A DNA stretch of 64,000 nucleotides from Hymenobacter psoromatis (lineage in GTDB: Bacteria > Bacteroidota > Bacteroidia > Cytophagales > Hymenobacteraceae). Positions 33,273 through 42,015 of this stretch are shown one piece after another. Under the pieces are notes generated by a model that saw only the letters and a program-made list of their open reading frames with translations, had not been told where the DNA came from and made no database searches. Each line of letters starts with the position of its first letter. Position 1 is the first letter of the stretch. Position numbers and translations under genes: made by a program. Location of the stretch: assembly GCF_020012125.1 (NCBI RefSeq), contig NZ_JAIFAG010000001.1, forward strand, positions 1,426,001 through 1,490,000, read 5' to 3'.

Positions 33273-33707
33273 TTAGGCGTGGGTCGTGGTAGTCAGGTTT
33301 ACCTCAATGTTGCCCCGCGTGGCGCGCGAGTAGGGGCAAATGCCGTGGGCGGCTTCCACCAGCTTTTCGGCCTGCGCCTGCTCAAAGCCGGGCAGGTTCA
33401 CGTGCAGGTCGGCCGAGATGCCGTAGCCGCCATCTTCGGCCTGGCCGAAGCCGATAAAGGCCTCCACCGATACGTTAGTGAGCTTCACCTGGGCCTGGCG
33501 GGCGGCCACGCCGAGGGCACCCTCAAAGCAAGCCGCGTAGCCGGCGGCAAACAGCTGCTCGGGGTTGGTAGCGCCGGCTTTGCCGGGGCCGCCCATCTCC
33601 TTGGGCGTGCTCAGGGTAAGGTCGAGCACCTGGTTATCGGAGGTAACGTGGCCGTCGCGGCCCCCAATGGCTTTCGCCTGAGCGGTAAATACTTTGGTGA
33701 TTTTCAT
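33273..33707 (-). CDS. ohr: Organic hydroperoxide resistance protein Ohr
   Basis: A 144-residue OsmC/Ohr-family peroxidase that detoxifies organic and fatty-acid hydroperoxides. The peroxidatic Cys60 lies in AAGYAACFEGAL and the resolving Cys about 124 in GICPYSRATRGN, and the N-terminal GGRDGHVTSDNQVLDL is characteristic of Ohr. It is 22 bases downstream of the OhrR-type regulator and shares its orientation, so both are probably one transcript. Confidence 0.95.
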   Translation of the reverse strand: MKITKVFTAQAKAIGGRDGHVTSDNQVLDLTLSTPKEMGGPGKAGATNPEQLFAAGYAACFEGALGVAARQAQVKLTNVSVEAFIGFGQAEDGGYGISADLHVNLPGFEQAQAEKLVEAAHGICPYSRATRGNIEVNLTTTTHA

Positions 33708-33729
33708 AGTCTTATAAAAAAATGCCTGG

Positions 33730-34182
33730 CTAAGCCAGACGGGTGAGAATCTGCGTGAGCTGGGTGCGCAAAGCAGCCAGCTCGGTTAGCGAAAGACCTA
33801 GCTTATCCAGCAATTGGGCCGGGATGTCGCAGGCCCGCGCTTCGAGCGCCCTACCCCCCGGCAGCAGGCTGATGACGACCGAGCGCTCGTCGCGCGGGTC
33901 GCGGCGGCGGCTGAGCCACTGCTGCTGCTCCATGCGCTTGAGCAGCGGCGTGAGCGTACCCGAATCGAGTAGCAGCCGCTCACCCAAGTCCTTCACCGTC
34001 AATTGCTCATGCTCCCAAAGTAGCAGCAGTACCAGGTACTGCGGGTAGGTGAGGCCCAGCGCCAGCAAGTAGGGCTGGTACGCCTTCGTGAGCTGCCGCG
34101 ACACGGCGTAGAACGGAAAGCAGAGCTGGTTTTCCAGCTTCAGCAGGTCGTTCGGCGCGGGGGGGGTAGGGATGGTTGTCAT
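33730..34182 (-). CDS. ohrR: MarR-family regulator, OhrR type
   Basis: A 150-residue winged helix regulator. The redox-sensing Cys (about residue 21) is in the N-terminal ENQLCFPFYA, as in OhrR. The wHTH is LTVKDLGERLLLDSGTLTPLLKRME, with wing RRRDPRDERSVVISLLPGG. OhrR represses ohr until organic peroxide oxidises the Cys. A perfect 14-base palindrome 41 bases upstream at 34223-34236 is a candidate operator. Confidence 0.93.
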   Translation of the reverse strand: MTTIPTPPAPNDLLKLENQLCFPFYAVSRQLTKAYQPYLLALGLTYPQYLVLLLLWEHEQLTVKDLGERLLLDSGTLTPLLKRMEQQQWLSRRRDPRDERSVVISLLPGGRALEARACDIPAQLLDKLGLSLTELAALRTQLTQILTRLA

Positions 34183-34222
34183 GGCGTTCGGGTGGTAAAC
34201 GGCATTCGATTGTATAAGGTTT

Positions 34223-34236
34223 AATTGTGCACAATT
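34223..34236. promoter_or_regulatory. Candidate OhrR operator palindrome
   Basis: AATTGTGCACAATT is a perfect 14-base palindrome upstream of ohrR, and TTGTATAAGG lies just before it. MarR/OhrR operators are typically AT-rich inverted repeats with ATTGT/ACAAT half-sites. Regulation is inferred from position and symmetry. Confidence 0.5.
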
Positions 34237-34383
34237 TATTTCTATCTGCGCTAGCTGTTCAATACCCAGGCAGGGCCGCTACCAGCGGGAGGGTAGGCGG
34301 TTGTTGCACGTAGATGAAGAACGTGATGAGTTGCTAAGTGCCTGGAGCGGGGGTAGAGTCGTAAGCGCCCCACCCCGCGCGGT

Positions 34384-35604
34384 CTAAAACACGTCGCCCA
34401 GATTGAAAAATACGCCCTGTGAGCCCTGAATGCCGAAGGCGTAGTCTACGGCCAGGTAGGTGCTGGTTTTCTTGCTCAGGCACAGGCGCAGGCCGGTGCC
34501 CACGCCCGGCGCCACGCGCCCGTAGCCGGTGTAGGGGTTGCGGGCGGTTTCCTCGTTCACGAACACTACCCCCCCCAGCACCCGCGAAGGCGCGAGGTTG
34601 AAACGGTACTCGGCCTCGCCATACACGAGGCTCGTGCCCCGGAAGCGCCCCTGAATGTAGCCCCGGCCCGTGACGCTATAGGTATCCCAGCCGGTGGCGG
34701 GCAGGTCGAGGTAGGGCGCGGCCTGGCCCAGCGCGAAATCGCCGTAGAGCCAGAGGGCCAGCACGTTGCCGCGCGGCCCGGCGCGCAGGTAGCGCCGGGT
34801 GTCCACCTGCGCGAAGCGGTAGGTGGCATCCGAGCCCAGGGCCCGCATATTGGCCCGCAGCGCCAGAAACAGGTAGCTCTCGCCGGCAGCGGGGCGCAGC
34901 TGATTATCGCGGGTATCGCGCAGCACCGATACTACCAGCCCCGACGAGGTGGAGCGCCCCGCTACCCCCGGCCGGTAGCCCGATACCGCGTACACCTGCT
35001 GCCCGTCGCCGTTCACGGTTGCGATATTCCAATGCGTATCCAGGAAATAGCCGCCGCCCACGTAGAGGTTACCCGCCGGCCCCACGCGGTGGTAGTAGCT
35101 CTGGTGGACGCGCAAAAAACTGTAGTTCATCGCAATAGCATCGCCCACGTTCGAGCTGCTGCCCAGGCCGTAGGTCCGCTGTGGGTAGCGCAGCAGGCGG
35201 TAGTCGGCCAGCCACAGGCTGTGGTTGTGGCTGGTCCAGAGCGGGCCGTTGAAGGCCAGGATAAGCTGCCGGTTCTGGGTATAAGTAAGCGTGGCCGAGA
35301 GGGCCGAGAGGTTGGCCGCGGGCCGCTGAAACGTGTAGCTGGCCGTGAGCGTGGCCAGCAGGCGGGCCTCCAGGGTGTAGGCCACGGCCGGCAGCGGCAC
35401 AATAGAGTGCGTCTTGGGCTGGCGCGGGCGGACCGAATCAGGGGGGGTAGGGCGCGGGCGGCGGCGCGGCAGCACCCGGCGCACAAGGTCACCCAGGTCT
35501 TTGGTGGGGTGGGGCAGCGAGTCGGGGGCCTGGGCTTGGGCGGTGAAAGCCGGCAGGGCTAGCAGCGCCAGCCACAGTATCAAGCGTAATCGTTCGGCAA
35601 TCAT
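34384..35604 (-). CDS. BamA/TamA-like outer-membrane barrel protein (Omp85 barrel without POTRA)
   Basis: A 406-residue protein from ATG 35604. A signal peptide (LILWLALLALPAFTAQAQ) is followed by a Pro/Arg-rich linker and a 16-strand-type barrel, with repeated strands such as LLATLTASYTFQRP, AGNLYVGGGYFLDTHWNI, STSSGLVVSVLRDTRDN and a conserved segment GRGYIQGRFRGTSLVYGEAEYRF, which resembles the VRGF-containing loop 6 of Omp85 barrels. It ends GVFFNLGDVF, with Phe at the C-terminus. No POTRA domain is seen, so this is a 'bacterial surface antigen' type protein of unknown substrate. Monocistronic. Confidence 0.8.
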   Translation of the reverse strand: MIAERLRLILWLALLALPAFTAQAQAPDSLPHPTKDLGDLVRRVLPRRRPRPTPPDSVRPRQPKTHSIVPLPAVAYTLEARLLATLTASYTFQRPAANLSALSATLTYTQNRQLILAFNGPLWTSHNHSLWLADYRLLRYPQRTYGLGSSSNVGDAIAMNYSFLRVHQSYYHRVGPAGNLYVGGGYFLDTHWNIATVNGDGQQVYAVSGYRPGVAGRSTSSGLVVSVLRDTRDNQLRPAAGESYLFLALRANMRALGSDATYRFAQVDTRRYLRAGPRGNVLALWLYGDFALGQAAPYLDLPATGWDTYSVTGRGYIQGRFRGTSLVYGEAEYRFNLAPSRVLGGVVFVNEETARNPYTGYGRVAPGVGTGLRLCLSKKTSTYLAVDYAFGIQGSQGVFFNLGDVF

Positions 35605-35607
35605 CAA

Positions 35608-35926
35608 TTCGTATGCTATCCCTTCAAGCGGCAGACGCAGCTACCGATTGGATGTTTTAGTGGGAGCATGGCCAAAAAAAGGCCGCCAAAAAAGAGTGCG
35701 GGCCGCAAAGGTCGCGTTTATTAGAGGCAGGACTATACCTGCCCGATGGCCCGGCCCTAACCGCCAGCCTAAGCTAGCGGACCACTTGCTGGTTCTCGTT
35801 CGCCAGCCGCCGCGCTCTTAGTTTTGATGGCCAACGCCTTAGGCCAAGCTCTGAGAACCCAGATTAGCCCACAAATTTCTGGGAATTACCCCGTTGATTT
35901 GGGCTTCGCCTTCTCCACTACCTCTT
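35608..35926. other. Intergenic gap of 319 bases
   Basis: Divergent gap between the barrel protein and the S9 peptidase. It contains a moderately GC-rich part and an AT-rich stretch near 35860-35900 which is a plausible promoter for the peptidase. No ORF with a family motif, and no repeat of the five families. Confidence 0.45.
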
Positions 35927-38053
35927 ATGAAACAACTAGCTACTTTTGGGCTTCTCAGCTTGGCGGTGCTGGCCACGCAGGCCCAATCCGCTCCGCCTTC
36001 TCCCATGCCTACCCCCCCCCTTGCTACGAGCCGGCCTAAGGCGCTTGTTTCGCCCTACGGCACCCGCACCGACAACTACTACTGGCTCAATGAGCGCGAC
36101 AACCCCGAAGTGCTCGGCTACCTGAAGGATGAAAACGCGTATTTTGACCAGCAGATGGCCCCGGTCAAAGAGCTGGAGGCTAAGCTGTTCACCGAGATGA
36201 AGGGTCGCATTAAGGAGCAGGACGAGTCCGTGCCCTACCGCGACCACGGCTATTACTACTACACCCGTTACGAAACCGGCGGCGAATACCCGCTTTATTG
36301 TCGCAAAGCGGGTAGCCTGCAAGGCGCGGAGGAAATCATGCTCAACGGCAACGAGATGGGCCAGGGCCACAGCTACTTCGCCATCGGCGGCTACGAGGTG
36401 AGCGACAACAACGAGCTGCTGGCCTTCAGCACCGATACTGTGAGCCGCCGCCTCTACACGCTGCGCTTCAAGAACCTGAAAACCGGCCAGCTCTACCCCG
36501 AAAAAATCGTCAACGTGGAAGGTAACGCCGCGTGGGCCGCTGATAACCAGACGGTTTTCTACGCTAAAAAGGACGTAACCACGCTCTTGCCCTACCAGGT
36601 ATACCGCCACGCGCTCGGCACCGACCCGGCTCAGGATGTGCTCGTGTACGAGGAGAAAGACGACACCTTCGGCCTGCACGTCAGCCGCAGCAAGTCGCGC
36701 CAGTACCTGGGCATTGAGCTAAGCAGCGCCTTTTCGTCGGAGTACCGCTACCTCGATGCTGCTACCCCCACCGGCGAGTTCAAGATACTTGCGCCGCGCA
36801 CCCCCGATTTGCTCTACGAGGTGCAGGATGCCAACGGCAAGTTTTACGTGTTTACCAACTGGGAAGCGCCCAACTTCCGGGTGATGACCGCGCCGCTCGC
36901 CAGCCCCGGCCGCGACCAGTGGCAGGAAGTCATCCCGCCGCGCGCCGATGTGTTTCTGGAGCAGATGGAGCTGTTTAAGGACTACCTGGTGCTCAACGAG
37001 CGCGCCGAAGGCATTCGGCAATTACGGGTTATCAATTTCAAGGACCAGGTAGGGCGCGTGGTGGATTTCCCCGAGCTGGCCTACACCACCTTTATCGGGG
37101 CCAACCCCGAGTTTGATACGCCGCTGTTGCGCTTTACCTACACTTCCTTCACGACCCCCGCCAGCACCTACGACTACGACATGGCCACCCACCAGCTGGC
37201 CCTGCGCAAGGAGCAGCCGGTGCTGGGCGGCTTCGACAAGCAGGACTACGTGACCGAGCGCCAGTTCGTGACCGCCCGCGACGGCAAGCGCATCCCCATT
37301 GCCATTGTTTATAAGAAGGGCTTCCACAAAAACGGCCAAGGGCCGGTGCTGCAATACGCCTACGGCTCCTACGGCCTCTCGATGGACCCCACGTTTTCGT
37401 CGGCCCGCCTGAGCTTACTCGACCGTGGTTTCGCCTACGTACTCTGCAACATTCGGGGCGGGCAGGAGCTGGGCCGCCAGTGGTTTGAGGACGGCCGTAT
37501 GCTGCGCAAGATGAACTCGTTTACCGATTTTATCGATTGCTCCGAGTATCTTATCAAGGAGAAATACACCTCACCCGCCAAGCTCTTCGCGCTGGGCGGC
37601 AGCGCCGGCGGCCTGCTCATGGGCGCGGTTGTAAACCTGCGGCCCGACCTCTACAAGGGCGTTATCGCGGCCGTGCCGTTCGTGGATGTGGTTACCACCA
37701 TGTCGGACGCCAGCATCCCGCTCACCACCGGCGAGTACGAGCAGTGGGGCAACCCCGCCGACCAGCCCGCCTACGACTACATGCTCTCGTACTCGCCTTA
37801 CGACAACGTGAAGCCCCAGGCCTATCCTAATATGCTGGTAATCACCGGCCTGCACGATTCGCAGGTGCAGTATTTCGAGCCCGCCAAGTGGGTCGCCAAG
37901 TTGCGCGCTACCAAAATTGACCACAATTTATTGGTGCTGCATACCGACATGGAAGCCGGCCACGGCGGCGCTTCCGGCCGCTTTAAGGCCCTGCACGACG
38001 TGGCCCGGCAGTACGCTTTTCTGCTCCTGCTATTAGGCCAGAAGGCGCTGTAA
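35927..38053 (+). CDS. S9-family peptidase (oligopeptidase B-like)
   Basis: A 708-residue exported prolyl-oligopeptidase-family serine peptidase from ATG 35927; signal peptide QLATFGLLSLAVLATQAQS. Residues about 30-440 form the beta-propeller lid (RTDNYYWLNERDNPEVLGYL, HDGYYYYTRYETGGEYP-like). The C-terminal alpha/beta hydrolase contains GSYGLSMDPTFSS, NIRGGQELGRQW and the nucleophile GGSAGGLLMGAVVN at about residue 560; Asp (TGLHDSQV, about 641) and His (EAGHGG, about 679) complete the triad. Oligopeptidase B types cleave short peptides after Arg/Lys. Monocistronic, followed by repeat D2. Confidence 0.93.
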   Translation: MKQLATFGLLSLAVLATQAQSAPPSPMPTPPLATSRPKALVSPYGTRTDNYYWLNERDNPEVLGYLKDENAYFDQQMAPVKELEAKLFTEMKGRIKEQDESVPYRDHGYYYYTRYETGGEYPLYCRKAGSLQGAEEIMLNGNEMGQGHSYFAIGGYEVSDNNELLAFSTDTVSRRLYTLRFKNLKTGQLYPEKIVNVEGNAAWAADNQTVFYAKKDVTTLLPYQVYRHALGTDPAQDVLVYEEKDDTFGLHVSRSKSRQYLGIELSSAFSSEYRYLDAATPTGEFKILAPRTPDLLYEVQDANGKFYVFTNWEAPNFRVMTAPLASPGRDQWQEVIPPRADVFLEQMELFKDYLVLNERAEGIRQLRVINFKDQVGRVVDFPELAYTTFIGANPEFDTPLLRFTYTSFTTPASTYDYDMATHQLALRKEQPVLGGFDKQDYVTERQFVTARDGKRIPIAIVYKKGFHKNGQGPVLQYAYGSYGLSMDPTFSSARLSLLDRGFAYVLCNIRGGQELGRQWFEDGRMLRKMNSFTDFIDCSEYLIKEKYTSPAKLFALGGSAGGLLMGAVVNLRPDLYKGVIAAVPFVDVVTTMSDASIPLTTGEYEQWGNPADQPAYDYMLSYSPYDNVKPQAYPNMLVITGLHDSQVQYFEPAKWVAKLRATKIDHNLLVLHTDMEAGHGGASGRFKALHDVARQYAFLLLLLGQKAL

Positions 38054-38066
38054 AATAGTACGCCCC

Positions 38067-38154
38067 GTAGGGTGCGGGGCTTGTCCTCGCCCGTCGTTGA
38101 ACGACTCGCGTTGGTGTCGTTCAGCGACGGGCGGGGACAAGCCCCGCACCCTAC
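38067..38154. repeat. Intergenic inverted repeat, family D, copy 2
   Basis: GTAGGGTGCGGGGCTTGTCC and its near-perfect complement GGACAAGCCCCGCACCCTAC enclose a short centre with CCGTCGTTGAACGACTCGCG. Compare 16476-16584 and 50681-50768. Confidence 0.9.
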
Positions 38155-38166
38155 TTCGGGTATACA

Positions 38167-38382
38167 TCAACGTAGCGTAGAGGGCGCAGTGGTCGTGTGA
38201 GCCGCCGCGTCTTTTTCGTCGGCGCTCAGCTGGGCTTGCAGCTGAAAGGTAACCTGCTCGCAGGCCGCGCTTTGTCGCTGCGCATCAGCCAGCGCGTTTT
38301 GAGTGACGGTGAGCCGCCAGTACAGGAAAATAATCAGCCCCAGCGACACGGCCAGGGTAGCGATGAATGCGATATTTTTCAT
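38167..38382 (-). CDS. Small membrane protein with coiled-coil tail
   Basis: A 71-residue protein with one N-terminal membrane helix (IAFIATLAVSLGLIIFLYW) followed by a Gln/Ala-rich, helical segment NALADAQRQSAACEQVTFQLQAQL. No family recognised; likely an inner-membrane anchored accessory. It is a single gene between repeat D2 and repeat A2. Confidence 0.55.
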   Translation of the reverse strand: MKNIAFIATLAVSLGLIIFLYWRLTVTQNALADAQRQSAACEQVTFQLQAQLSADEKDAAAHTTTAPSTLR

Positions 38383-38408
38383 AACTTACTGAAAGACAAG
38401 AATAAAAA

Positions 38409-38510
38409 AACGGTCATGCTGAGCTTGTCGAAGCATCTCCACCGCGGTCGTTAGGATTACTAACTTTCTCGGCGTGGTAGAGATGCTTCGATAAGCTCAG
38501 CATGACCGTT
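38409..38510. repeat. Intergenic inverted repeat, family A, copy 2
   Basis: AACGGTCATGCTGAGCTTGT to its complement ACAAGCTCAGCATGACCGTT-like right arm (ending 38510; one base in the right arm differs, GATAAGC). Long hairpin with a spacer of roughly 20-30 bases. Copies at 2897-2988 and 45795-45894. Confidence 0.9.
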
Positions 38511-38535
38511 CTTTTTTTGCAGCATCAACAACCCG

Positions 38536-40071
38536 CTAGACTGTCGTGTTCGGGTCGAACTGCTCCAAATAATCAGCCACCCGGCGCACGAACATGCCGC
38601 CTAAAGAGCCGTCTACCACGCGGTGGTCATAGCTGTGGCTCAGGAACATAAAGTGCCGCACACCGATGAAGTCGCCCTGCGGCGTCTCAATCACGGCCGG
38701 CTTTTTCTTGATAACGCCCACGGCCATAATGGCCACCTGCGGCTGCATGATAATGGGCGTGCCCATGACGTTGCCAAACGAGCCCACGTTGCTCAGCGTG
38801 TAGGTGCCGCCTTCGAGGTCTTCGGGCTTGAGCTTGTTTTGGCGGGCGCGGTTGGCGAGGTCGTTCACCTTCTTGCTCAGGCCATTGAGGTTGAGGCGGT
38901 CGGCATTGTGAATCACCGGCACGATGAGGTTGCCGGAGGGTAGGGCCACTGCCACGCCCACATTAATATCCTTCTTCTTGATAATATAGTCGCCCTCCAC
39001 CGATACGTTGATACCCGGAAAGTCCTGAATGGCGCGGGCCACGGCCTGCACGAAAATGGGCGTGAAGGTCAGGTTTTCGCCCTCGCGCTTCTTGTACGCA
39101 TCCTTGTGCTGGTTGCGCCAGGTCACCAGCTCCGTCACGTCGGCCTCCACGAAGCTCGTCACGTGCGGCGAAATCCGCTTGGAATCCACCATGCGCTGGG
39201 CAATCAGCTTGCGCATGCGGTCCATCTCCAGCAATTCCTGGTTGCCGGAGATGGACGGTTTTTTGGGTTCTGGCTTTTGGGTTCCTGGTTCTTGGGCTCT
39301 GGTTTCTGGTTGCGCCTTTTGGGCAGCGGAGGGTTCGGTTTTCGGAGCGGGCGCGGCCACCGGCTGCGGGGCCTGCTGGCCGTTGAGGGCCGGGGTAGGC
39401 GCGGGGCTGGCGGCCGGTGGGGGGGTAGGAGCCGGCGCAGCCGGCTGCGCGGCCGGCACCAGCGCGGGCTTGCCGGCCGTCACGTGGGCCAGAATGTCCT
39501 GCTTGGTCACGCGGCCGTCCTGGCCGGTGCCGGGCAGGCGCTCCAGGTCGGCCATGCCGATGGTTTCCTCGCGGGCAATGCTAAGCACCAGCGGCGAGTA
39601 AAAGCGGCCGGGCAGTACCGGGTGCGCCTCGGCGGCGGGCGGCATCGTGGCCGGCGCGCCGGGCTTAGTCGGCGCTATGGGCGCGCCGGGGCCGGGCAGG
39701 TAGGGTACGCTTTCGTCGCCGGCCGGGGCGGGGTGCAGCGGCGGAACATTCTCGGGCTCGGTGAAGGGCGGCTCGGCGCTGGCTTCTTGCAGCTCGTCGG
39801 GGTTTTCGGGGGGGGTAGGGGCCGTGCCGGCCGCCGTCTCGATGCGGGCAATGGGCGCGCCCACGGCTACCACTTCGCCTTCCTGCACCAGGATTTCGGC
39901 CAGGGTACCGGCGTGTAGGGCGGGCACTTCGGTATCTACCTTGTCAGTAGCTACTTCCAGCACCGACTCATCCTGCTCAATGGCATCACCAACTTGCTTG
40001 AGCCATTTCAGCACGGTGCCTTCCATGATGGATTCGCCCATCTTGGGCATCGTCATTTCCACTCGGGCCAT
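38536..40071 (-). CDS. Dihydrolipoamide acyltransferase (2-oxo acid dehydrogenase E2)
   Basis: A 511-residue E2 subunit. Residues 1-80 are the lipoyl domain with lipoyl Lys44 in VLEVATDKVDTEVP. Next come a long Pro/Ala-rich linker, the peripheral subunit-binding domain (FYSPLVLSIAREETIGMADLERLPGTGQDGRVTKQDILAHV, about residues 165-205), a second Ala/Pro/Gln linker, and the catalytic domain (about 285-511) with HSYDHRVVDGSLGGMF, which holds the active His. It transfers acyl groups from lipoate to CoA. The substrate (branched-chain 2-oxoacid or 2-oxoglutarate) is not decided by context; no E1 or E3 gene is adjacent. Confidence 0.92.
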   Translation of the reverse strand: MARVEMTMPKMGESIMEGTVLKWLKQVGDAIEQDESVLEVATDKVDTEVPALHAGTLAEILVQEGEVVAVGAPIARIETAAGTAPTPPENPDELQEASAEPPFTEPENVPPLHPAPAGDESVPYLPGPGAPIAPTKPGAPATMPPAAEAHPVLPGRFYSPLVLSIAREETIGMADLERLPGTGQDGRVTKQDILAHVTAGKPALVPAAQPAAPAPTPPPAASPAPTPALNGQQAPQPVAAPAPKTEPSAAQKAQPETRAQEPGTQKPEPKKPSISGNQELLEMDRMRKLIAQRMVDSKRISPHVTSFVEADVTELVTWRNQHKDAYKKREGENLTFTPIFVQAVARAIQDFPGINVSVEGDYIIKKKDINVGVAVALPSGNLIVPVIHNADRLNLNGLSKKVNDLANRARQNKLKPEDLEGGTYTLSNVGSFGNVMGTPIIMQPQVAIMAVGVIKKKPAVIETPQGDFIGVRHFMFLSHSYDHRVVDGSLGGMFVRRVADYLEQFDPNTTV

Positions 40072-40147
40072 AATCGGGGGCGGGGGGTCTTAAAAAAGAA
40101 GGGTGGGGTAGGGAAGAGAATTGGGACGCAAAGGTAAGCAGCAGCCA

Positions 40148-40183
40148 AACGCCCCCGCGCGGGCGGGGCGGGCGGGGGCGTTG
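40148..40183. terminator. Hairpin terminator-like element
   Basis: AACGCCCCCGC pairs with GCGGGGGCGTT around a GC-rich loop. It lies between the E2 gene and the next leftward membrane-protein gene and may end the latter's transcript. T-run is short, so the call is moderate. Confidence 0.5.
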
Positions 40184-40203
40184 TCAACTAAATCAGTGCT
40201 TGA

Positions 40204-40677
40204 TTACTGGTCGAAGTCAAATGAGTGAGACCAATTGCTGACCTCAACCCTAGGATTTTTCTGGCGCACTGCTTGCTCAAAAGCTTGTAGCTGAACGCTG
40301 GGAATTATTCGCACAGACTGTTGCTGGTTGGCTGCATCGAAGTAGCCTATTTTCCAGTAATGCTGATAGCCTACTCTGAACATGGTGAATTTAATTTTAT
40401 TGACTTGGTTCAGTGGAATTTGCTCCGTACCCAACTTCTTGTACAGGTACAGAGTGCTGGCATCAAAGGCAGTAGCGAAACTGCTGTTAATTACCCTGTA
40501 AACAAGCCAAATTCCAACCGGAGCTACTAACAGAATTACTGCCTCGCCCCGTGAAATGGTGGCTGGAGCGCGTAGCTCATTACGCACAGCCTGAGCGTAG
40601 ATAAAGAGCAAAAAAGGGATAACGACCCAACGTGCCGGCCGCCAGCTAGTTGACAGTGACTTTACAACTTCTTCCAT
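40204..40677 (-). CDS. Membrane protein with PH-like domain
   Basis: From ATG 40677, 157 residues; a longer frame starts at TTG 40743 but its first 22 codons lack support. One or two membrane segments are visible (WVVIPFLLFIYAQAV, EAVILLVAPVGIWLVYRVI). The C-terminal half (LYLYKKLGTEQIPLNQVNKIKF through QQSVRIIPSVQLQAFEQAV) has the look of a bacterial PH/YcxB-type domain. Unknown function; AT content is somewhat higher than neighbours. Confidence 0.5.
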   Translation of the reverse strand: MEEVVKSLSTSWRPARWVVIPFLLFIYAQAVRNELRAPATISRGEAVILLVAPVGIWLVYRVINSSFATAFDASTLYLYKKLGTEQIPLNQVNKIKFTMFRVGYQHYWKIGYFDAANQQQSVRIIPSVQLQAFEQAVRQKNPRVEVSNWSHSFDFDQ

Positions 40678-40743
40678 TGTTTTCTTACGCAGTACATCCA
40701 CTACGGCCGCCCTCTTGCCTACGGGCCAGTCATTCTTCCTCAA

Positions 40744-41073
40744 TTATGCGCAGTATTCATGCCAAGCGCACTCCGCAGTTTCGGTGTCGAATAGCCGAAA
40801 ATAAGATTTGAAATTCAAGCGTACTATAAACTGCGAAAGAGGTGAAAAGGGAAAAGCGGAGCTAACCAGTTAGCGAAGTAGAGTTGGCATGATTGGTCTA
40901 GCGACTCTCAATCGACATAATTGGGGCGTTGGTCGGGGTTTGGGGGGGTGAACGGGCTACCGCGGTCCGCAATGCGTATTTGCGGCCGGCTGTTTGCAAA
41001 AGCATCATCAACCAGCCGCCGATGCCTAGGCCGCCGGCGCGGTTAGCATCTCACCTTCCATCTTCTCCTCGTC
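40744..41073. other. Intergenic gap of 330 bases
   Basis: A small mixed-composition gap between the leftward PH-like gene and the rightward secreted protein. It contains G-rich sequence (GGTTTGGGGGGGTG near 40940) and a short stretch before 41074 ending CTCCTCGTC. No ORF or named repeat recognised. Confidence 0.4.
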
Positions 41074-41364
41074 ATGAAATCCTTCTTGTTTGCCGCCCTC
41101 GCTTCCGCCACCCTGCTCGCCAGCACCAGCGCTTTTGCCGCCCCTACCCCCGCTAATGACCACGACCGCCGCGACCGCTACGAGTACGACCGTCACGACG
41201 ACCGCTTCGACCGCGACCAGAATTACGGTTTCGACCGTGACCACCGCGTGTCGATGCAAGAGCGTCGCCACTGGGAAATGGGCCACAACTACGGCTACGC
41301 CCAAGACTACCGTGTACGCCGTGAGGAGCACGCCCGCTGGGAAGCCCAGTATCGCCGCTACTAA
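41074..41364 (+). CDS. Small secreted protein, highly charged and Tyr/Arg/His-rich
   Basis: A 96-residue protein: signal peptide (FLFAALASATLLASTSAFAA), then a mature part of Asp/Arg/Tyr/His with repeats such as YEYDRHDDRFDRDQ and RDHRVSMQERRHWEMGHNYGYAQ, and REEHARWEAQY at the end. The composition suggests a metal-binding or intrinsically disordered envelope protein. Family not recognised. Close ahead of the Spy-like gene at 41473, in the same direction. Confidence 0.65.
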   Translation: MKSFLFAALASATLLASTSAFAAPTPANDHDRRDRYEYDRHDDRFDRDQNYGFDRDHRVSMQERRHWEMGHNYGYAQDYRVRREEHARWEAQYRRY

Positions 41365-41472
41365 TTCGTCGCACTAAACCTATCGGCCGGCCGGGCATCT
41401 AAGTTCTTACAACTGCCGGCCCCAACTACTTTTCTTACCCCCTTCTTTTCTCGTTAAATCTTCTTTTGTTCC

Positions 41473-41901
41473 ATGAAAAAGTTTCTGTTGCCCCTGCTGG
41501 CGCTCGCCCTGTCCGCCACCGCCGCCTCGGCCCAAACTGCCCCCGCCCAGCAAGGCGGCGGCCCCCAGCGCACCCCCGACGAAATGGCCGCCCGCCAAGC
41601 TCAGGGTCTGGCCAAGCGCCTGAACCTGAGCGCCGACCAGTCAACTAAAGTGCAGCAAATCATGCTGGCCCGCGACCAGGAAATGCAAACCATGCGCGGC
41701 CAGATGCAGGCTGGCACCGGCGACCGCAAGCAAATGCGCGAGCAGATGCAAACGATGCGCGCTAAATATGAGGACCAACTCAAGGCCGTGCTCACCCCCG
41801 AGCAGTTTACGCAGTACACGACCCTCGAAGGCCAGCGCCGCGAGCGCGGCCAGGCCATGCGCCAGGGCCAGATGCAGGCCAACCCGCAAACTGCCCAGTA
41901 A
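41473..41901 (+). CDS. Spy/CpxP-like periplasmic protein (LTxxQ repeat)
   Basis: A 142-residue exported protein with a signal peptide (FLLPLLALALSATAASAQ). The mature part is helical with an LTxxQ-like pattern: LNLSADQSTKVQQIMLARDQE, MQTMRGQMQAGTG, REQMQTMRAKYEDQLKAVLTPEQFTQYTTLE. Such proteins act as periplasmic chaperones or stress sensors. Related in design to the 4323 gene. A strong terminator follows. Confidence 0.8.
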   Translation: MKKFLLPLLALALSATAASAQTAPAQQGGGPQRTPDEMAARQAQGLAKRLNLSADQSTKVQQIMLARDQEMQTMRGQMQAGTGDRKQMREQMQTMRAKYEDQLKAVLTPEQFTQYTTLEGQRRERGQAMRQGQMQANPQTAQ

Positions 41902-41922
41902 CCCGCGTTTAGCCTGAAACAC

Positions 41923-41957
41923 AAACAGCCGGCCGCTCTCGCGGCCGGCTGTTTTTT
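41923..41957. terminator. Bidirectional hairpin terminator
   Basis: AAACAGCCGGCCGC pairs with GCGGCCGGCTGTTT around TCTC, followed by a T-run. Between the Spy-like gene and a convergent small secreted-protein gene. Confidence 0.85.
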
Positions 41958-42015
41958 CATTGCTTGTCAGTACGAGCAGTGCGAAGTACTGACACTTCAC
42001 TGGTAAATAGCGGTT

